A stretch of 22,190 bases of DNA from Phycisphaerae bacterium (GTDB taxonomy: Bacteria; Planctomycetota; Phycisphaerae; UBA1845; UTPLA1): positions 1-22,190 of the forward strand of contig JAFGQA010000224.1 of assembly GCA_016935885.1 (NCBI GenBank), given 5' to 3'. Under the pieces are notes generated by a model, which saw only the letters and a list, made by a program, of their open reading frames with translations, was not told the DNA's origin and searched no databases. The stretch's first letter is position 1; each line of letters begins with the position of its first letter. Both the position numbers and the translations under genes were made by a program. This document shows, one piece after another, positions 7,694 to 16,018 of the stretch.

Positions 7694-7817
7694 TTGCCTT
7701 GACGAAGGCAAGTCTGGAGCCGACACTAGCGGGTCCGAGCCTTGCGGCACAACGGTGATGGAGCCTGTACAGTAACCGTTGCGTCCCCGGCGACTGCGGC
7801 GGCGCGTGTGGCCGCAG
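7694..7817 (+). other. Leader region with two hairpins before the ABC-F gene
   Basis: The 208-bp gap between the porin and ABC-F genes holds two perfect inverted repeats. One has a 7-bp stem TTGCCTT/AAGGCAA (7694-7711) with a GACG loop. The other has a 7-bp stem CTGCGGC/GCCGCAG (7794-7800 and 7811-7817) with a 10-nt loop. Neither is followed by a T-run, so they are not clear terminators. The second ends 36 nt before the chosen ABC-F start. Confidence 0.4.
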
Positions 7818-7853
7818 GGTAGCGTTACTTGCAGCGGACCTGATCCCGTGTCG

Positions 7854-9770
7854 ATGATCATCGCCGAGAACGTCTCACATTCCTACGGAGCGCAGGAGGT
7901 CCTTCGCAACGTCTCGTTCCGCCTGAGCCCCGCGGACCGTGTCGGCCTCGTGGGGCCCAACGGCGAGGGCAAGACCACGCTGCTGTGCATCATGGGCGAC
8001 CTCCTGGAGCCCACCAGCGGCAGGGTCCACCACAGCCGCGGGCTGCGAGTGGGCCACCTGCCGCAGATCCCGTCACCCGTTGATGAATGCACCGTCCACG
8101 AGGCGATGCTGGCGGTCTTCGACGACCTGCGTCGCATGGAGAGGGACTTGGCCGACTTGGCGGCACGGTTGGCCGCCGACGGCGGAAGCAATGACGACCT
8201 GTTGCGGCAATACGGCGTCCTGCAGTCGAAGTTCGAAACGCTCGGAGGCCATACCTACACCACGCGGATCGAGCAGGTGCTGACGGGCCTGGCCTTCGAC
8301 CGTTCGATGTGGGACCAGCCGCTGGCCCAACTCAGTGGGGGGCAGCGGACCCGCGCCGCGCTGGCCAAGCTTCTGCTTCGGGAACCGCAGTTGCTGATGC
8401 TCGACGAGCCCACCAACCATCTCGACCTGGACTCGGTCGAGTGGCTCGAGTACTGGCTCCGATCGTTCCGCGGCGCGCTGGTTGTCGTTTCCCATGACCG
8501 CTACTTTCTCGACCACGTGACGGCCGACACGTGGGAGGTCGCCTTCGGCGGCATCGAAACCTATCACGGGTCCTACAGCGCGTACCTGATGCAACGGGCC
8601 GAGCGGCACAAGGAACGCATGCGACGCTGGGAAGAGCAGCAGGAATACATTGCCAAGACCGAGGAGTTCATTGCCAGGCACCTTGCGGGGCAGCGAACCA
8701 AGGAGGCCCAGGGCCGCCGCACGCGGCTCGAGCGATTCCTCCGCGACTCGGCGATTGACCGGCCGCAGCAACACCGCGAGATCACGCTGCGCCTCTCAGC
8801 CGAGCAGCGGACGGGCGATCTGGTGCTGCGGACGGGACGGCTGGCGGTCGGCTACGAGGCGTCGCGGCCCTTGCTCGACGTCGAGCGGCTGGAAGTCCGT
8901 CGCGGACAGCGGATCGCCATTGTCGGCCCGAACGGCGCCGGCAAAACGACTCTCCTGCGGACGTTGTTGGGCGAATTGCCGCCCTTGGCCGGCGACGTGC
9001 GGCACGGGTCGCGGCTGGACGTGGGTTACCTGTCGCAGACTCATGGCGAACTGTATCCGACGGCCACGGTCCTTGAAGCGGTTATGGATTGCGGCGGCGA
9101 CTGCACGGAAGCCGAGGCCCGCAACCTCCTGGGCAGCCTGCTGCTCAGCGGGGACGACGCTTTCAAACGTGTCGGCAACCTGAGCGGCGGCGAACGAAGC
9201 CGCGTCGTCCTGGCCCGGCTCGTGCTTCGCAACGCCAATGTGCTGATGCTTGACGAGCCGACCAACCACCTCGATATTCCGTCGCGGGAGATCATCCAGG
9301 CGGTTCTTCAGGGATTCGAGGGCACGGTGCTCATGGTGAGCCACGACCGCTACCTGATCGAGGCCGTGGCCACCGACGTCTGGGTGGTTAACGAGGGCTG
9401 CGTCGTGTGCCTCGAAGGCGGGTGGGAGAAGTACCTGCTGTGGCGCTCGCAACGTCCGGGCACGACGGCTACTGACCGGTCGACGACATCCACGCGACCG
9501 GCCAGCCGCGACGACCGCCGGGCGGAGCACCGAGCCGCCCGCAAACAGTCGAACATGGAGCGGCGGCTCAAGGCGCGACACGAGGCGTTGGAGACGGAGA
9601 TCGAGAAACGTGAGGTCGAATTGGCGGCGCTCATGGAACAGATTTCGGTGGCGGGACAGCAGGGCGACCTGGCCAGGGTCGAGGAACTTGGCCGTTCATA
9701 CCAGGAAGGCGACGCGAAGCTCAAGCAACTGTGGACCGAATGGGAGGAGATCGGCGAGCAGTTGGGCTGA
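7854..9770 (+). CDS. ABC-F family ATP-binding protein (duplicated ATPase)
   Basis: A 638-aa soluble protein with two ABC ATPase domains and no membrane segments, the layout of ABC-F translation factors (EttA/Uup/YdiF type) that act at the ribosomal E site. First domain: Walker A GPNGEGKTT (34-42), signature LSGGQ (160-164), Walker B LLMLDEPTNHLD (D184-E185). A charged helical linker of the ABC_tran_Xtn type follows at about 230-310. Second domain: GPNGAGKTT (358-366), LSGGE (443-447), Walker B with D467-E468. A charged coiled coil closes the protein (about 570-638), as in Uup-like members. The ATG at 7854 gives the family-typical start MIIAENVSHSYG; a GTG at 7848 is nearly as good, and neither has a strong ribosome binding site. 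The first Walker A has Glu where Ala or Ser is usual. Which ABC-F subgroup, and whether it protects against an antibiotic, cannot be told from sequence alone. Confidence 0.9.
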   Translation: MIIAENVSHSYGAQEVLRNVSFRLSPADRVGLVGPNGEGKTTLLCIMGDLLEPTSGRVHHSRGLRVGHLPQIPSPVDECTVHEAMLAVFDDLRRMERDLADLAARLAADGGSNDDLLRQYGVLQSKFETLGGHTYTTRIEQVLTGLAFDRSMWDQPLAQLSGGQRTRAALAKLLLREPQLLMLDEPTNHLDLDSVEWLEYWLRSFRGALVVVSHDRYFLDHVTADTWEVAFGGIETYHGSYSAYLMQRAERHKERMRRWEEQQEYIAKTEEFIARHLAGQRTKEAQGRRTRLERFLRDSAIDRPQQHREITLRLSAEQRTGDLVLRTGRLAVGYEASRPLLDVERLEVRRGQRIAIVGPNGAGKTTLLRTLLGELPPLAGDVRHGSRLDVGYLSQTHGELYPTATVLEAVMDCGGDCTEAEARNLLGSLLLSGDDAFKRVGNLSGGERSRVVLARLVLRNANVLMLDEPTNHLDIPSREIIQAVLQGFEGTVLMVSHDRYLIEAVATDVWVVNEGCVVCLEGGWEKYLLWRSQRPGTTATDRSTTSTRPASRDDRRAEHRAARKQSNMERRLKARHEALETEIEKREVELAALMEQISVAGQQGDLARVEELGRSYQEGDAKLKQLWTEWEEIGEQLG

Positions 9771-9850
9771 GACGTGATCGGCGGCTTTGTCTGCTGCGGG
9801 TCGAACGGCCGCACAGGCGAATCGCCACGAAAGGTGCCGGGAGAGAGTTC

Positions 9851-10933
9851 ATGAATCCTGACTCGCCGGACAACGGCGAACAATCTTCCGATGTGCCGCG
9901 GCCGCCGCGACGAAAGCGGTACTGGGGTAACCATCCCACGCATTTCGACGAGAAATACAAGGAGCTGTCTCCGGAGCGGTACCCCGACATGCACGACCAC
10001 ATCCGTGCCCAGGGCCGCACGCCGGCTGGGGCCCACGTGCCGATCATGGTTGCCGAAGTGGTTGCGGCCATGCACCTGAGGCCGGGCTACGTGGTGGCCG
10101 ATGGGACACTGGGCTACGGTGGCCACGCCGAGGCGGTGCTGCCGCACATTCTTCCGGGCGGGCGCCTGGTGGGCTTCGACGTCGACCGCGAGCAACTCGA
10201 TCGTACGGCCGCAAGGCTCCGTGCGGCTTTTCCTGACGCGACTATGAGTTTTCATCACGGCAACTTCGCCGGTCTCGATCGCCGCCTGGCCGGCGAGGGG
10301 CTTGACGGTTACGACTCCATTCTCGTCGACCTCGGCGTCTCGAGCATGCAGATCGACGATCCTTCCCGCGGCTTCAGCTACAAGCATGACGGGCCGCTCG
10401 ATATGCGGATGGACTCGCGGCTGGCGCGCACGGCGGCCGACCTGCTTGCGACTATAAGCGAGGAGGAACTTGCCGCAGCGCTCGACGAACTGGCCGACGA
10501 GCCGGACCACGTGCGCATCGCGCGAACCATTGTCAGTTGCCGCAACGATCACCCCATCGCCACCACGGGCCAGTTGGCCGACCTCGTCCTCGAACTCAAG
10601 GGCCTGACGCGGAGCCAGTGGGCCCGCCGCGATGCGACGCGACGCGGTGAGACGCACCCTGCGGCCCGGACGTTTCAGGCCCTGCGAATCCTGGTCAACG
10701 ACGAGTTCGGCAGCCTGCGGCAACTGCTTCGCGTGGCTCCGTGGTGCCTGCGGTCCGGCGGCCACATCGTCCTGCTGACCTTCCACAGCGGCGAGGAGCG
10801 CATCGTGCGCCGGGCGCTGGCCGACGGGCATTACGCGGAGGCCAGTGACGAACCGGTGCGACCCTCAGCCGGGGAGATCCGCGACAATCCACGGTGCACC
10901 TCCGCCCGACTCCACTGGGCCCGCAAGGGTTGA
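9851..10933 (+). CDS. rsmH: 16S rRNA (cytosine(1402)-N(4))-methyltransferase
   Basis: A 360-aa SAM-dependent enzyme that methylates N4 of C1402 in the decoding centre of 16S rRNA (RsmH, formerly MraW). Key blocks: ADGTLGYGGHAEAVL (D84 onward, SAM site), GFDVDREQL, DLGVSSMQIDDPSRGFSY (D160 onward), DGPLDMRMD, HPAARTFQALRILVNDE, and HIVLLTFHSGEERIVRRAL. The ATG at 9851 is preceded by GGGAGAGAG. The first 60 or so residues, rich in Arg, Pro and Asp, form an extension before the usual start of the family (HVPIMVAEVV). In many bacteria rsmH heads the dcw cell-division cluster; here it follows an ABC-F gene by 80 bp and no ftsL or ftsI lies downstream. Confidence 0.95.
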   Translation: MNPDSPDNGEQSSDVPRPPRRKRYWGNHPTHFDEKYKELSPERYPDMHDHIRAQGRTPAGAHVPIMVAEVVAAMHLRPGYVVADGTLGYGGHAEAVLPHILPGGRLVGFDVDREQLDRTAARLRAAFPDATMSFHHGNFAGLDRRLAGEGLDGYDSILVDLGVSSMQIDDPSRGFSYKHDGPLDMRMDSRLARTAADLLATISEEELAAALDELADEPDHVRIARTIVSCRNDHPIATTGQLADLVLELKGLTRSQWARRDATRRGETHPAARTFQALRILVNDEFGSLRQLLRVAPWCLRSGGHIVLLTFHSGEERIVRRALADGHYAEASDEPVRPSAGEIRDNPRCTSARLHWARKG

Positions 10934-10974
10934 CAAGCGAGCCATCGGAAGCCTCGCCACTGTCAGTAACCGCC

Positions 10975-11002
10975 TCGACACGTCGTATAGAGAACTTATA
11001 AT
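10975..11002 (+). promoter_or_regulatory. Candidate housekeeping-sigma promoter before the first large cluster gene
   Basis: TCGACA (10975-10980) and a perfect TATAAT (10997-11002) are separated by 16 bp. TCGACA differs from TTGACA at one base. The promoter follows rsmH by about 40 bp and lies about 170 bp upstream of the gene at 11175. It would give a basal transcript independent of the ECF-type promoter 70 bp further down. Confidence 0.6.
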
Positions 11003-11049
11003 TGCCGTGCCGGGGTATTGCAGAGGTATGCCCGTGGAGGTTTTGGATG

Positions 11050-11076
11050 GAAATAACCGTTTCGCCCCGCGTCTAA
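11050..11076 (+). promoter_or_regulatory. ECF-type promoter of the first large cluster gene
   Basis: GAAAT (11050-11054), 15 bp, then CGTCTAA (11070-11076). The same 12 fixed bases with the same 15-bp spacer occur before the ECF sigma gene at 14606-14632. The layout fits Group-IV sigma promoters, with a -35 centred on GAA and a -10 of the CGTC or TCTAA type. It lies about 100 bp before the start codon at 11175. Confidence 0.65.
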
Positions 11077-11174
11077 ATACATAACGGACGAACAGCGAGC
11101 GTGGCAAGGACGGCAGGTTCCGCCTCGCAGGTCTTCCGACCGGCCGTGTGCAGCACCATTGTCTGGGGTCTGGC

Positions 11175-14100
11175 GTGAGAACAACGGATGTGCGGCCGAT
11201 TCGACGTGGTATCGTTGCCTTGGCGATTTTTGGCATCGCCATGGTTTCGGCGGCCCGCGCTGCGCCTGTCTCGCCGGGGCAGGGTGTGATGGGCCCGGTG
11301 ACGATTCTCGTCGCACCGTTGCCGCCCGGAAGCGGTCCGCTTGAAGTACTGGGCGACGACTTGGTCAAGCGACTTGAAGCCCACGAGTCGCTCTGCGTTG
11401 TAGACCGGTCGCAGATCGAGCGGATTCTGGCGGAGAGGGCGCTCAACGGGAAGGCTCCAGACCAACCGGTGCTGGCCTACGACCTGCTGCTTCGCATGGT
11501 TCCGGCCGTTGTCGACGGCGAGCCGGGGATCCGGCTGCATGTCGTAGACCTGTCGACTGGCAATATCCTGGGGGCCACGGAGGCGAGGCTGCCGTCCGAT
11601 GAGAACCGCGAAACGGTTCTCGCTACTCTGACGCAGCGATGCCTTGACACGGTCACGGCACTGTCTGTCCAGGCGTCCGAGAAGCGAGTTCGCGTCCGGT
11701 TGCTCGGCGCGGCTAATCCCGACGGGTTCGACCGGCTTGATCCGTTCTGCGACCAACTGGTCGCTGCCTTGGAGTACCTCGTGGAGCGGAGCCCCGACGC
11801 GCTCCTGGTACGCCACATTGAGGCTCTGACGATCAAGGAGGAATCGCTGCTGATGTTGACCGGCCTGAGTCGCCTGGCCGGCGGGCGGCGGTTCGCGCCC
11901 CAGGCCGACTTGACGGTGGAGGCCGAACTGAGGGAAGTCGACCCTGAAGGCAAAACGTTCAAGGACACCGACCTGGAATTGCGCCTTCGCTTCGATCCGG
12001 CCGATCCGTGGCGAAGCTTTCGCGGGAAGGTGTCCAGGTGGTCTGATGTGCTGAGGCAAACCGGCAAGGCCGTGGCGGACCGCATCGGAGAGCCGCTTCC
12101 GACCGGATTGGACGAACACATCTCGGACCTGGCACTGCGTCGCTCTCAGGCCGAGGCCGAGTTGGCTGCCGCGACAAAGGAGGTCGGCAAGTACGGTGTT
12201 CCCTCGGCGGCGCGCGTTGCGGCGGCCGCCAAGATCGATCCGACCTTCGAGCCGGCGGCGTTCCAGTTGGTGTCGAGCCTCGCCTTTGGCCCCGCTCGCC
12301 GGTCCGGAGGCGCGGGCGAGGCAATCGTCGAAGCCTTGCGTTACCTGCAGCGATTCCCGAGCAACACAGCAAAACGCAAACGAATCGTCGAAATAGCCAT
12401 GGGGGCCGTCGAAGCAGCCGTTGCGTACAAGACGGCCACTCCCGAACAGATCGACGCTGCAAGGCAGATTGCCGAGTTGAACATTTCGGAGCCCAGGGGA
12501 CGCTACTCGTGGCACTGCGCGTGGATGATTCGTGGAATCAACAAGTACATGACCAAACAAGGAGTGTCGTCAAGCGAGCGGCGCGCGTGGCTGAACGAGA
12601 TGATCCGTCGCGGTGATCGTGTCTGGGCCGGCATCGATCCGAAGCAGTCCAGCGGAGATCTGGGCGACGATACGGACTGGATTCTGACCAGTCTGCTTCT
12701 GGTCCGCATCGATGCCGTGGCCGAAGCGATTGCCGACGGCGATACCGAAGGCGCCAAGCAACTGGCCAGGGACGTCATGCGGATGTACCCGGAGATTCCG
12801 CGACCGCGGACGGCATTGCCCCGTTATCTGCACGACAAGCTCCGCGGGCTCGACGATGCCGCGTTTTGTGCCGAGTGCAACGCCTGGGCCGAGTTGCAGG
12901 AAAAGTGCACGACCAGGCTGGAGATCGACTGGCCCGACCCGGCCGTCTATGGTCGCGAGCGTCTACCCGTGCCGCCATCCGCCATCCAGACCTACACGCC
13001 GATGACTCCCTTAGTGCTGACCGATGACCGCTTGTTTGGCGTTGTGGGACGCGGCAAGACGCCGCCGCCGGGACAGGACGTACTCAGGGGAACCATACAC
13101 TCGAGCGGAACCAGCCATGGTATGGGATACCTTCCCTTGAACAGCGATCCTGTCGGCGACGTGCGGCATCTGCCGGACTTCCCGCCCGATCTGGGGAATG
13201 TCTCCGTGACCTGTGCAGCCGTGGTGGCCGACACGCTCTTCGTGGGGACGATAGGAAAGGGGATGCTTGCCTGCCGGGTGGGCGACGAGACCTGGAAACA
13301 ATATGGTGCTGAAGCCGGTCTTCCCGTAACCGACCTGCACAGTCTGCACGTCATCGATGAACGGACGCTGCTGTGCGCCGGAGGTCATGTTCGGATGGGT
13401 GGCGCGCTGCTGACCTTCGACGTTCGCACGCAGGAGTTCACCCTTGTCCGCCGGCGCAACCCGGACACCGGGAAGGGCGGTCCGCCGGCCGGTCTGTCGG
13501 TCGTCTGGCGCGACGGCGACAAGCTGATGGGTGCCGCGGACTACAAGGTGTATGCCGACATCCTGGGTGACGGGTTCTCGTCGCGCGGAGCCTTGTGCCC
13601 GGGAGTCCACGGGTGGCGCGGTGCACTCTATGGGCTTGCCCAGGCCACCGCCACGATCGGCGACCGCCGTTGGATTTTCGATACCACCGGCCTCCACGAG
13701 ATTCGTCCCTCGGGCAAGGCGATCCGAAGCTGGTGGAACGGCCTCACATTCAGCCCGGCATCGCCAAGTCCGGGCAACATCGACATGATCAACATTCGCG
13801 TGCCGTGCGAAATGCCTCACAGCCCGACGCCCAAGTATTCCGGCCAGACCTACGGGCAGATGTGTCAGTCCGGCGGTTACCTGGTGATGATCGGCACGGA
13901 CGGTGGCGAAATCGTCTGTTACGAGCCGGCCGGGGATATGTGGTACGGTCCGCTTCATCTGGGCGGGTATCGCAGCATCTCGCGCGTTCTCGGCAGCAGC
14001 CACGGTGCATGGATCGGCACTGACAAAGCCCTGGTCTATCTCAACGTCCCCGCCTTGGTGACGGCCGCTCGTGAGGCGGGCCGCGCCATGACGTCCGACC

Positions 14101-14540
14101 AGCTTGCTGACGCCCAGCACAGGCTGTTTGCCGCCAGTGGGCCGCTCGGGGAGGTGAAGTACTGTCTCCTGCATCGCGACCTGGAAGAGGCCGGCAGGCT
14201 CTTGGACGCCTACCTGGCCGAGCATCCGCGAGACCCCGAGGCCTTGCTCCTGGCAGGTTTCCTGCACGATTTTCCGGCCCTGAATCGCCCCGAGCAGGCC
14301 CTTCAGTACTTCCATCGCCTGGCCGACCTCGACATTCCAGAGGCCGACCATACCGGCCTGTGGGCCGTCTTCCGCATTCATTACACCCTGAAGCAATGGA
14401 CCGAAGCCATCGACGTCGGGGAGGCCCTGTTGGCCAAGCACCCGAACCTGAACGGCATGGACGGCGAGCTGCGGCGATTCTTGGGCTATGCCCGCAGACG
14501 CCTTCGAGAGCAGGCCGCGACACAAGATGGCGGTCCCTGA
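11175..14540 (+). CDS. Exported CsgG-like / helical repeat / beta-propeller / TPR protein
   Basis: A 1121-aa exported protein of unknown role. The GTG at 11175 is preferred over the GTG at 11148 because it gives a proper signal peptide: basic start MRTTDVRPIRR, hydrophobic GIVALAIFGIAMVSA, cut after ARA at about residue 29. Residues about 40-165 resemble the CsgG/TolB N-terminal fold (VTILVAPLPP, then VVDRSQIERILAE at 75-87). A second related alpha/beta unit follows at about 174-320, then an all-helical region (about 330-600) and a propeller-like region (about 612-960). The propeller has the Reg_prop-style run W.QYGAEAGLPVTDLHSL and several GT..G..... blades. TPR-like helices end the protein (about 975-1113). 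A gene of the same design closes the cluster at 18675, with GLHEIRPSGKAIRSWWNG matching GLHVLYPDGKPMRFWWAG there. No lipobox Cys is present. Two promoters precede it. The domain calls are fold-level impressions; biological function is unknown. Confidence 0.72.
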   Translation: MRTTDVRPIRRGIVALAIFGIAMVSAARAAPVSPGQGVMGPVTILVAPLPPGSGPLEVLGDDLVKRLEAHESLCVVDRSQIERILAERALNGKAPDQPVLAYDLLLRMVPAVVDGEPGIRLHVVDLSTGNILGATEARLPSDENRETVLATLTQRCLDTVTALSVQASEKRVRVRLLGAANPDGFDRLDPFCDQLVAALEYLVERSPDALLVRHIEALTIKEESLLMLTGLSRLAGGRRFAPQADLTVEAELREVDPEGKTFKDTDLELRLRFDPADPWRSFRGKVSRWSDVLRQTGKAVADRIGEPLPTGLDEHISDLALRRSQAEAELAAATKEVGKYGVPSAARVAAAAKIDPTFEPAAFQLVSSLAFGPARRSGGAGEAIVEALRYLQRFPSNTAKRKRIVEIAMGAVEAAVAYKTATPEQIDAARQIAELNISEPRGRYSWHCAWMIRGINKYMTKQGVSSSERRAWLNEMIRRGDRVWAGIDPKQSSGDLGDDTDWILTSLLLVRIDAVAEAIADGDTEGAKQLARDVMRMYPEIPRPRTALPRYLHDKLRGLDDAAFCAECNAWAELQEKCTTRLEIDWPDPAVYGRERLPVPPSAIQTYTPMTPLVLTDDRLFGVVGRGKTPPPGQDVLRGTIHSSGTSHGMGYLPLNSDPVGDVRHLPDFPPDLGNVSVTCAAVVADTLFVGTIGKGMLACRVGDETWKQYGAEAGLPVTDLHSLHVIDERTLLCAGGHVRMGGALLTFDVRTQEFTLVRRRNPDTGKGGPPAGLSVVWRDGDKLMGAADYKVYADILGDGFSSRGALCPGVHGWRGALYGLAQATATIGDRRWIFDTTGLHEIRPSGKAIRSWWNGLTFSPASPSPGNIDMINIRVPCEMPHSPTPKYSGQTYGQMCQSGGYLVMIGTDGGEIVCYEPAGDMWYGPLHLGGYRSISRVLGSSHGAWIGTDKALVYLNVPALVTAAREAGRAMTSDQLADAQHRLFAASGPLGEVKYCLLHRDLEEAGRLLDAYLAEHPRDPEALLLAGFLHDFPALNRPEQALQYFHRLADLDIPEADHTGLWAVFRIHYTLKQWTEAIDVGEALLAKHPNLNGMDGELRRFLGYARRRLREQAATQDGGP

Positions 14541-14605
14541 GCATGGCTGGGCCGTATTGTGGCTCATGCGGCCGCACCGCGAGGCGGGCGACCGTGCAAT
14601 TCAGT

Positions 14606-14632
14606 GAAATGCAAGACGTTCTCTACGTCTAA
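14606..14632 (+). promoter_or_regulatory. ECF-type autoregulatory promoter of the sigma operon
   Basis: GAAAT (14606-14610), 15 bp, then CGTCTAA (14626-14632), located 31 bp before the sigma factor ATG. It is identical at all 12 fixed positions, including spacing, to the element at 11050-11076. ECF sigma factors commonly transcribe their own operon from such promoters, which supports autoregulation here. Experimental proof is absent. Confidence 0.7.
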
Positions 14633-14663
14633 CGTTGTGAAATCGGCAGGAGAACCAGTCATC

Positions 14664-15182
14664 ATGAGCAACGCCGCAGAGACCATCGTCAGCCATGTCC
14701 CACGAATGTATCGTGTGGCACTGCGGATGCTGGCCGACGATGACATGGCCCACGAGGTCGTCCAGGAGGCCTGTGTCAAGGCCCTGAGCAAGCTCGACAC
14801 GTTCAAAGGGGAGGCGGCCCTGTCCACGTGGTTGCATCGCATCACCGTCAATTGTGCCAACGATGTCATGCGGTCCGACGCTCGGGACCGCAACGGGTGG
14901 CTGGCATTGAAGGCGCGGCCGGTCGAGTTTCTGAACGGCGAGTCGCCCGATGAGGCGGCCGAGATGCGAGAACTCAGCGCGGTCGCCTGGAAAGCTCTGG
15001 ACACCCTGCCCGAAGGGTGTCGTTCGGCTTTCATGCTCACGCAACTCGACGGCTACAGCTACGATGAGGTCGCCGAGATCGAAGGGCAGCCGCGGGGCAC
15101 TATTGCCTCGCGGGTCTATCGCGCCAAGAAGCTGCTTCTGGAGAAGATCAGCGCCCAGACGGAAAGGAGGGCGAAACCATGA
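14664..15182 (+). CDS. ECF (group IV) RNA polymerase sigma factor
   Basis: A 172-aa sigma factor that would direct RNA polymerase to a small set of promoters. Region 2 covers about residues 12-74 (RVALRMLADDDMAHEVVQEA, then FKGEAALSTWLHRITVNCAND, the -10 recognition part). Region 4 covers about 110-163 (LDTLPEGCRSAFMLTQLDGY, then SYDEVAEIEGQPRGTIASRV, the -35 helix-turn-helix). Regions 1 and 3 are absent, as expected for the RpoE-like class. The ATG at 14664 has AGGAG (14648-14652) 11 nt upstream. The stop overlaps the start of the anti-sigma gene by 4 bp. The promoter GAAAT-N15-CGTCTAA immediately upstream is its probable own target. Confidence 0.93.
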   Translation: MSNAAETIVSHVPRMYRVALRMLADDDMAHEVVQEACVKALSKLDTFKGEAALSTWLHRITVNCANDVMRSDARDRNGWLALKARPVEFLNGESPDEAAEMRELSAVAWKALDTLPEGCRSAFMLTQLDGYSYDEVAEIEGQPRGTIASRVYRAKKLLLEKISAQTERRAKP

Positions 15183-16018
15183 CGGAACCATTGGAGCAGA
15201 CTGAAATGATGCTGTCGCAACTGGCCGACGGTGAACTCGGAGGCGACGAGATCGCCGACGTGTTGCTCATGGTGATCGACGATCCCGACGGCCGCGAGCG
15301 GCTCAAGAGCGTATTGCGATTGCGGCAGGCTACGGCAGGGTGGCGGAACCGGCAGCCGTTGCGGCCGGTGGTGCTCGTGCGGCAGGCGGGCCGGGTGTCG
15401 CACGCCATGCGACTGTCGCGATGGGCGGGCTTGGCTGCGGCTGCGTGCTTCGGTGCCGTGCTGGTGCTGCTCGGGTTCTGGGCCGCAGATCGGCGACCGG
15501 GCCACGGCGACGGTGCCGCTCGGGCGGCAACGGGCACCGTGACGCCCGAGCAGATGCGGCAGGTGGCCAGCGTATTCGCCCTGCACGAGTCGGTGGCCGG
15601 ACCGCTGGCTTGGTATGCTGCCGACGATCAGAGCATCAGCACGGCGGCGGCCGAGCCCAGTACCGCGAACAATCGCCCCATCGCTGTCCTGTTGAGGCTC
15701 GTTCCCGCCTCGGCGAAAGATGCAGCCCAAACGTTTGTCATTGTCTGTCGCGAACAGCAGGATGCGGTCATCCAGTTACCCGCCGGTAACCTCACGGCGG
15801 GGATGCGGGTCTACTTGGCTCCTCGCGCGACCAACGGTACCGTCGACATGCGCTATGCCTTCGCCGTTGAGGAACCGCACGATGAGGGGCTCGCTGCTGC
15901 CATGAGTGGCAGGCGTCGAGTAGGCCTGAGGGAGACGTCTCTCGGACAACTGGCCCTTGGCGATGGGCTGCTTAACGTCGAGGCCGCCGCCTGGCCGCTC
16001 CAGGAAACACGGAAGTGA
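15179..16018 (+). CDS. Single-pass membrane anti-sigma factor (RseA-like N-terminus)
   Basis: A 279-aa protein predicted to hold the ECF sigma factor at the inner membrane. The cytoplasmic part (1-80) begins with an RseA-like stretch, MLSQLADGELGGDEIADVLL, followed by basic residues. One membrane span lies at about 82-103 (AGLAAAACFGAVLVLLGFWA). About 175 residues then face the periplasm. No HxxxCxxC zinc motif is present, so this is not a zinc-binding anti-sigma factor. Identification rests on the DGEL motif, the topology and the position directly after the sigma gene. AGGAGG (15165-15170) lies 8 nt before the ATG, and start and stop overlap in ATGA. The periplasmic domain resembles nothing I can name and may sense the signal or serve as a protease target. 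Confidence 0.82.
   Translation: MTEPLEQTEMMLSQLADGELGGDEIADVLLMVIDDPDGRERLKSVLRLRQATAGWRNRQPLRPVVLVRQAGRVSHAMRLSRWAGLAAAACFGAVLVLLGFWAADRRPGHGDGAARAATGTVTPEQMRQVASVFALHESVAGPLAWYAADDQSISTAAAEPSTANNRPIAVLLRLVPASAKDAAQTFVIVCREQQDAVIQLPAGNLTAGMRVYLAPRATNGTVDMRYAFAVEEPHDEGLAAAMSGRRRVGLRETSLGQLALGDGLLNVEAAAWPLQETRK

Noticed and set aside
10930..10935. Perfect TTGACA at the end of rsmH
   Set aside because: No -10-like hexamer lies 16-18 bp downstream; the position reads CTCGCC.
11047..11076. Nine-codon open frame (MEITVSPRV) with GGAGG 6 nt upstream, a possible leader peptide
   Set aside because: It overlaps the ECF promoter itself, so transcripts from that promoter would not contain it. It could only be made from the upstream TATAAT promoter, and nothing else supports it.
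11073..12560. 495-codon open frame on the minus strand inside the first large cluster gene
   Set aside because: It shows no family resemblance and covers the promoter and the signal peptide region of a well-supported plus-strand gene.
13010..14055. Reg_prop-like propellers as sensor part of a hybrid two-component regulator
   Set aside because: Neither large protein has a histidine kinase, receiver or DNA-binding domain; both are exported.
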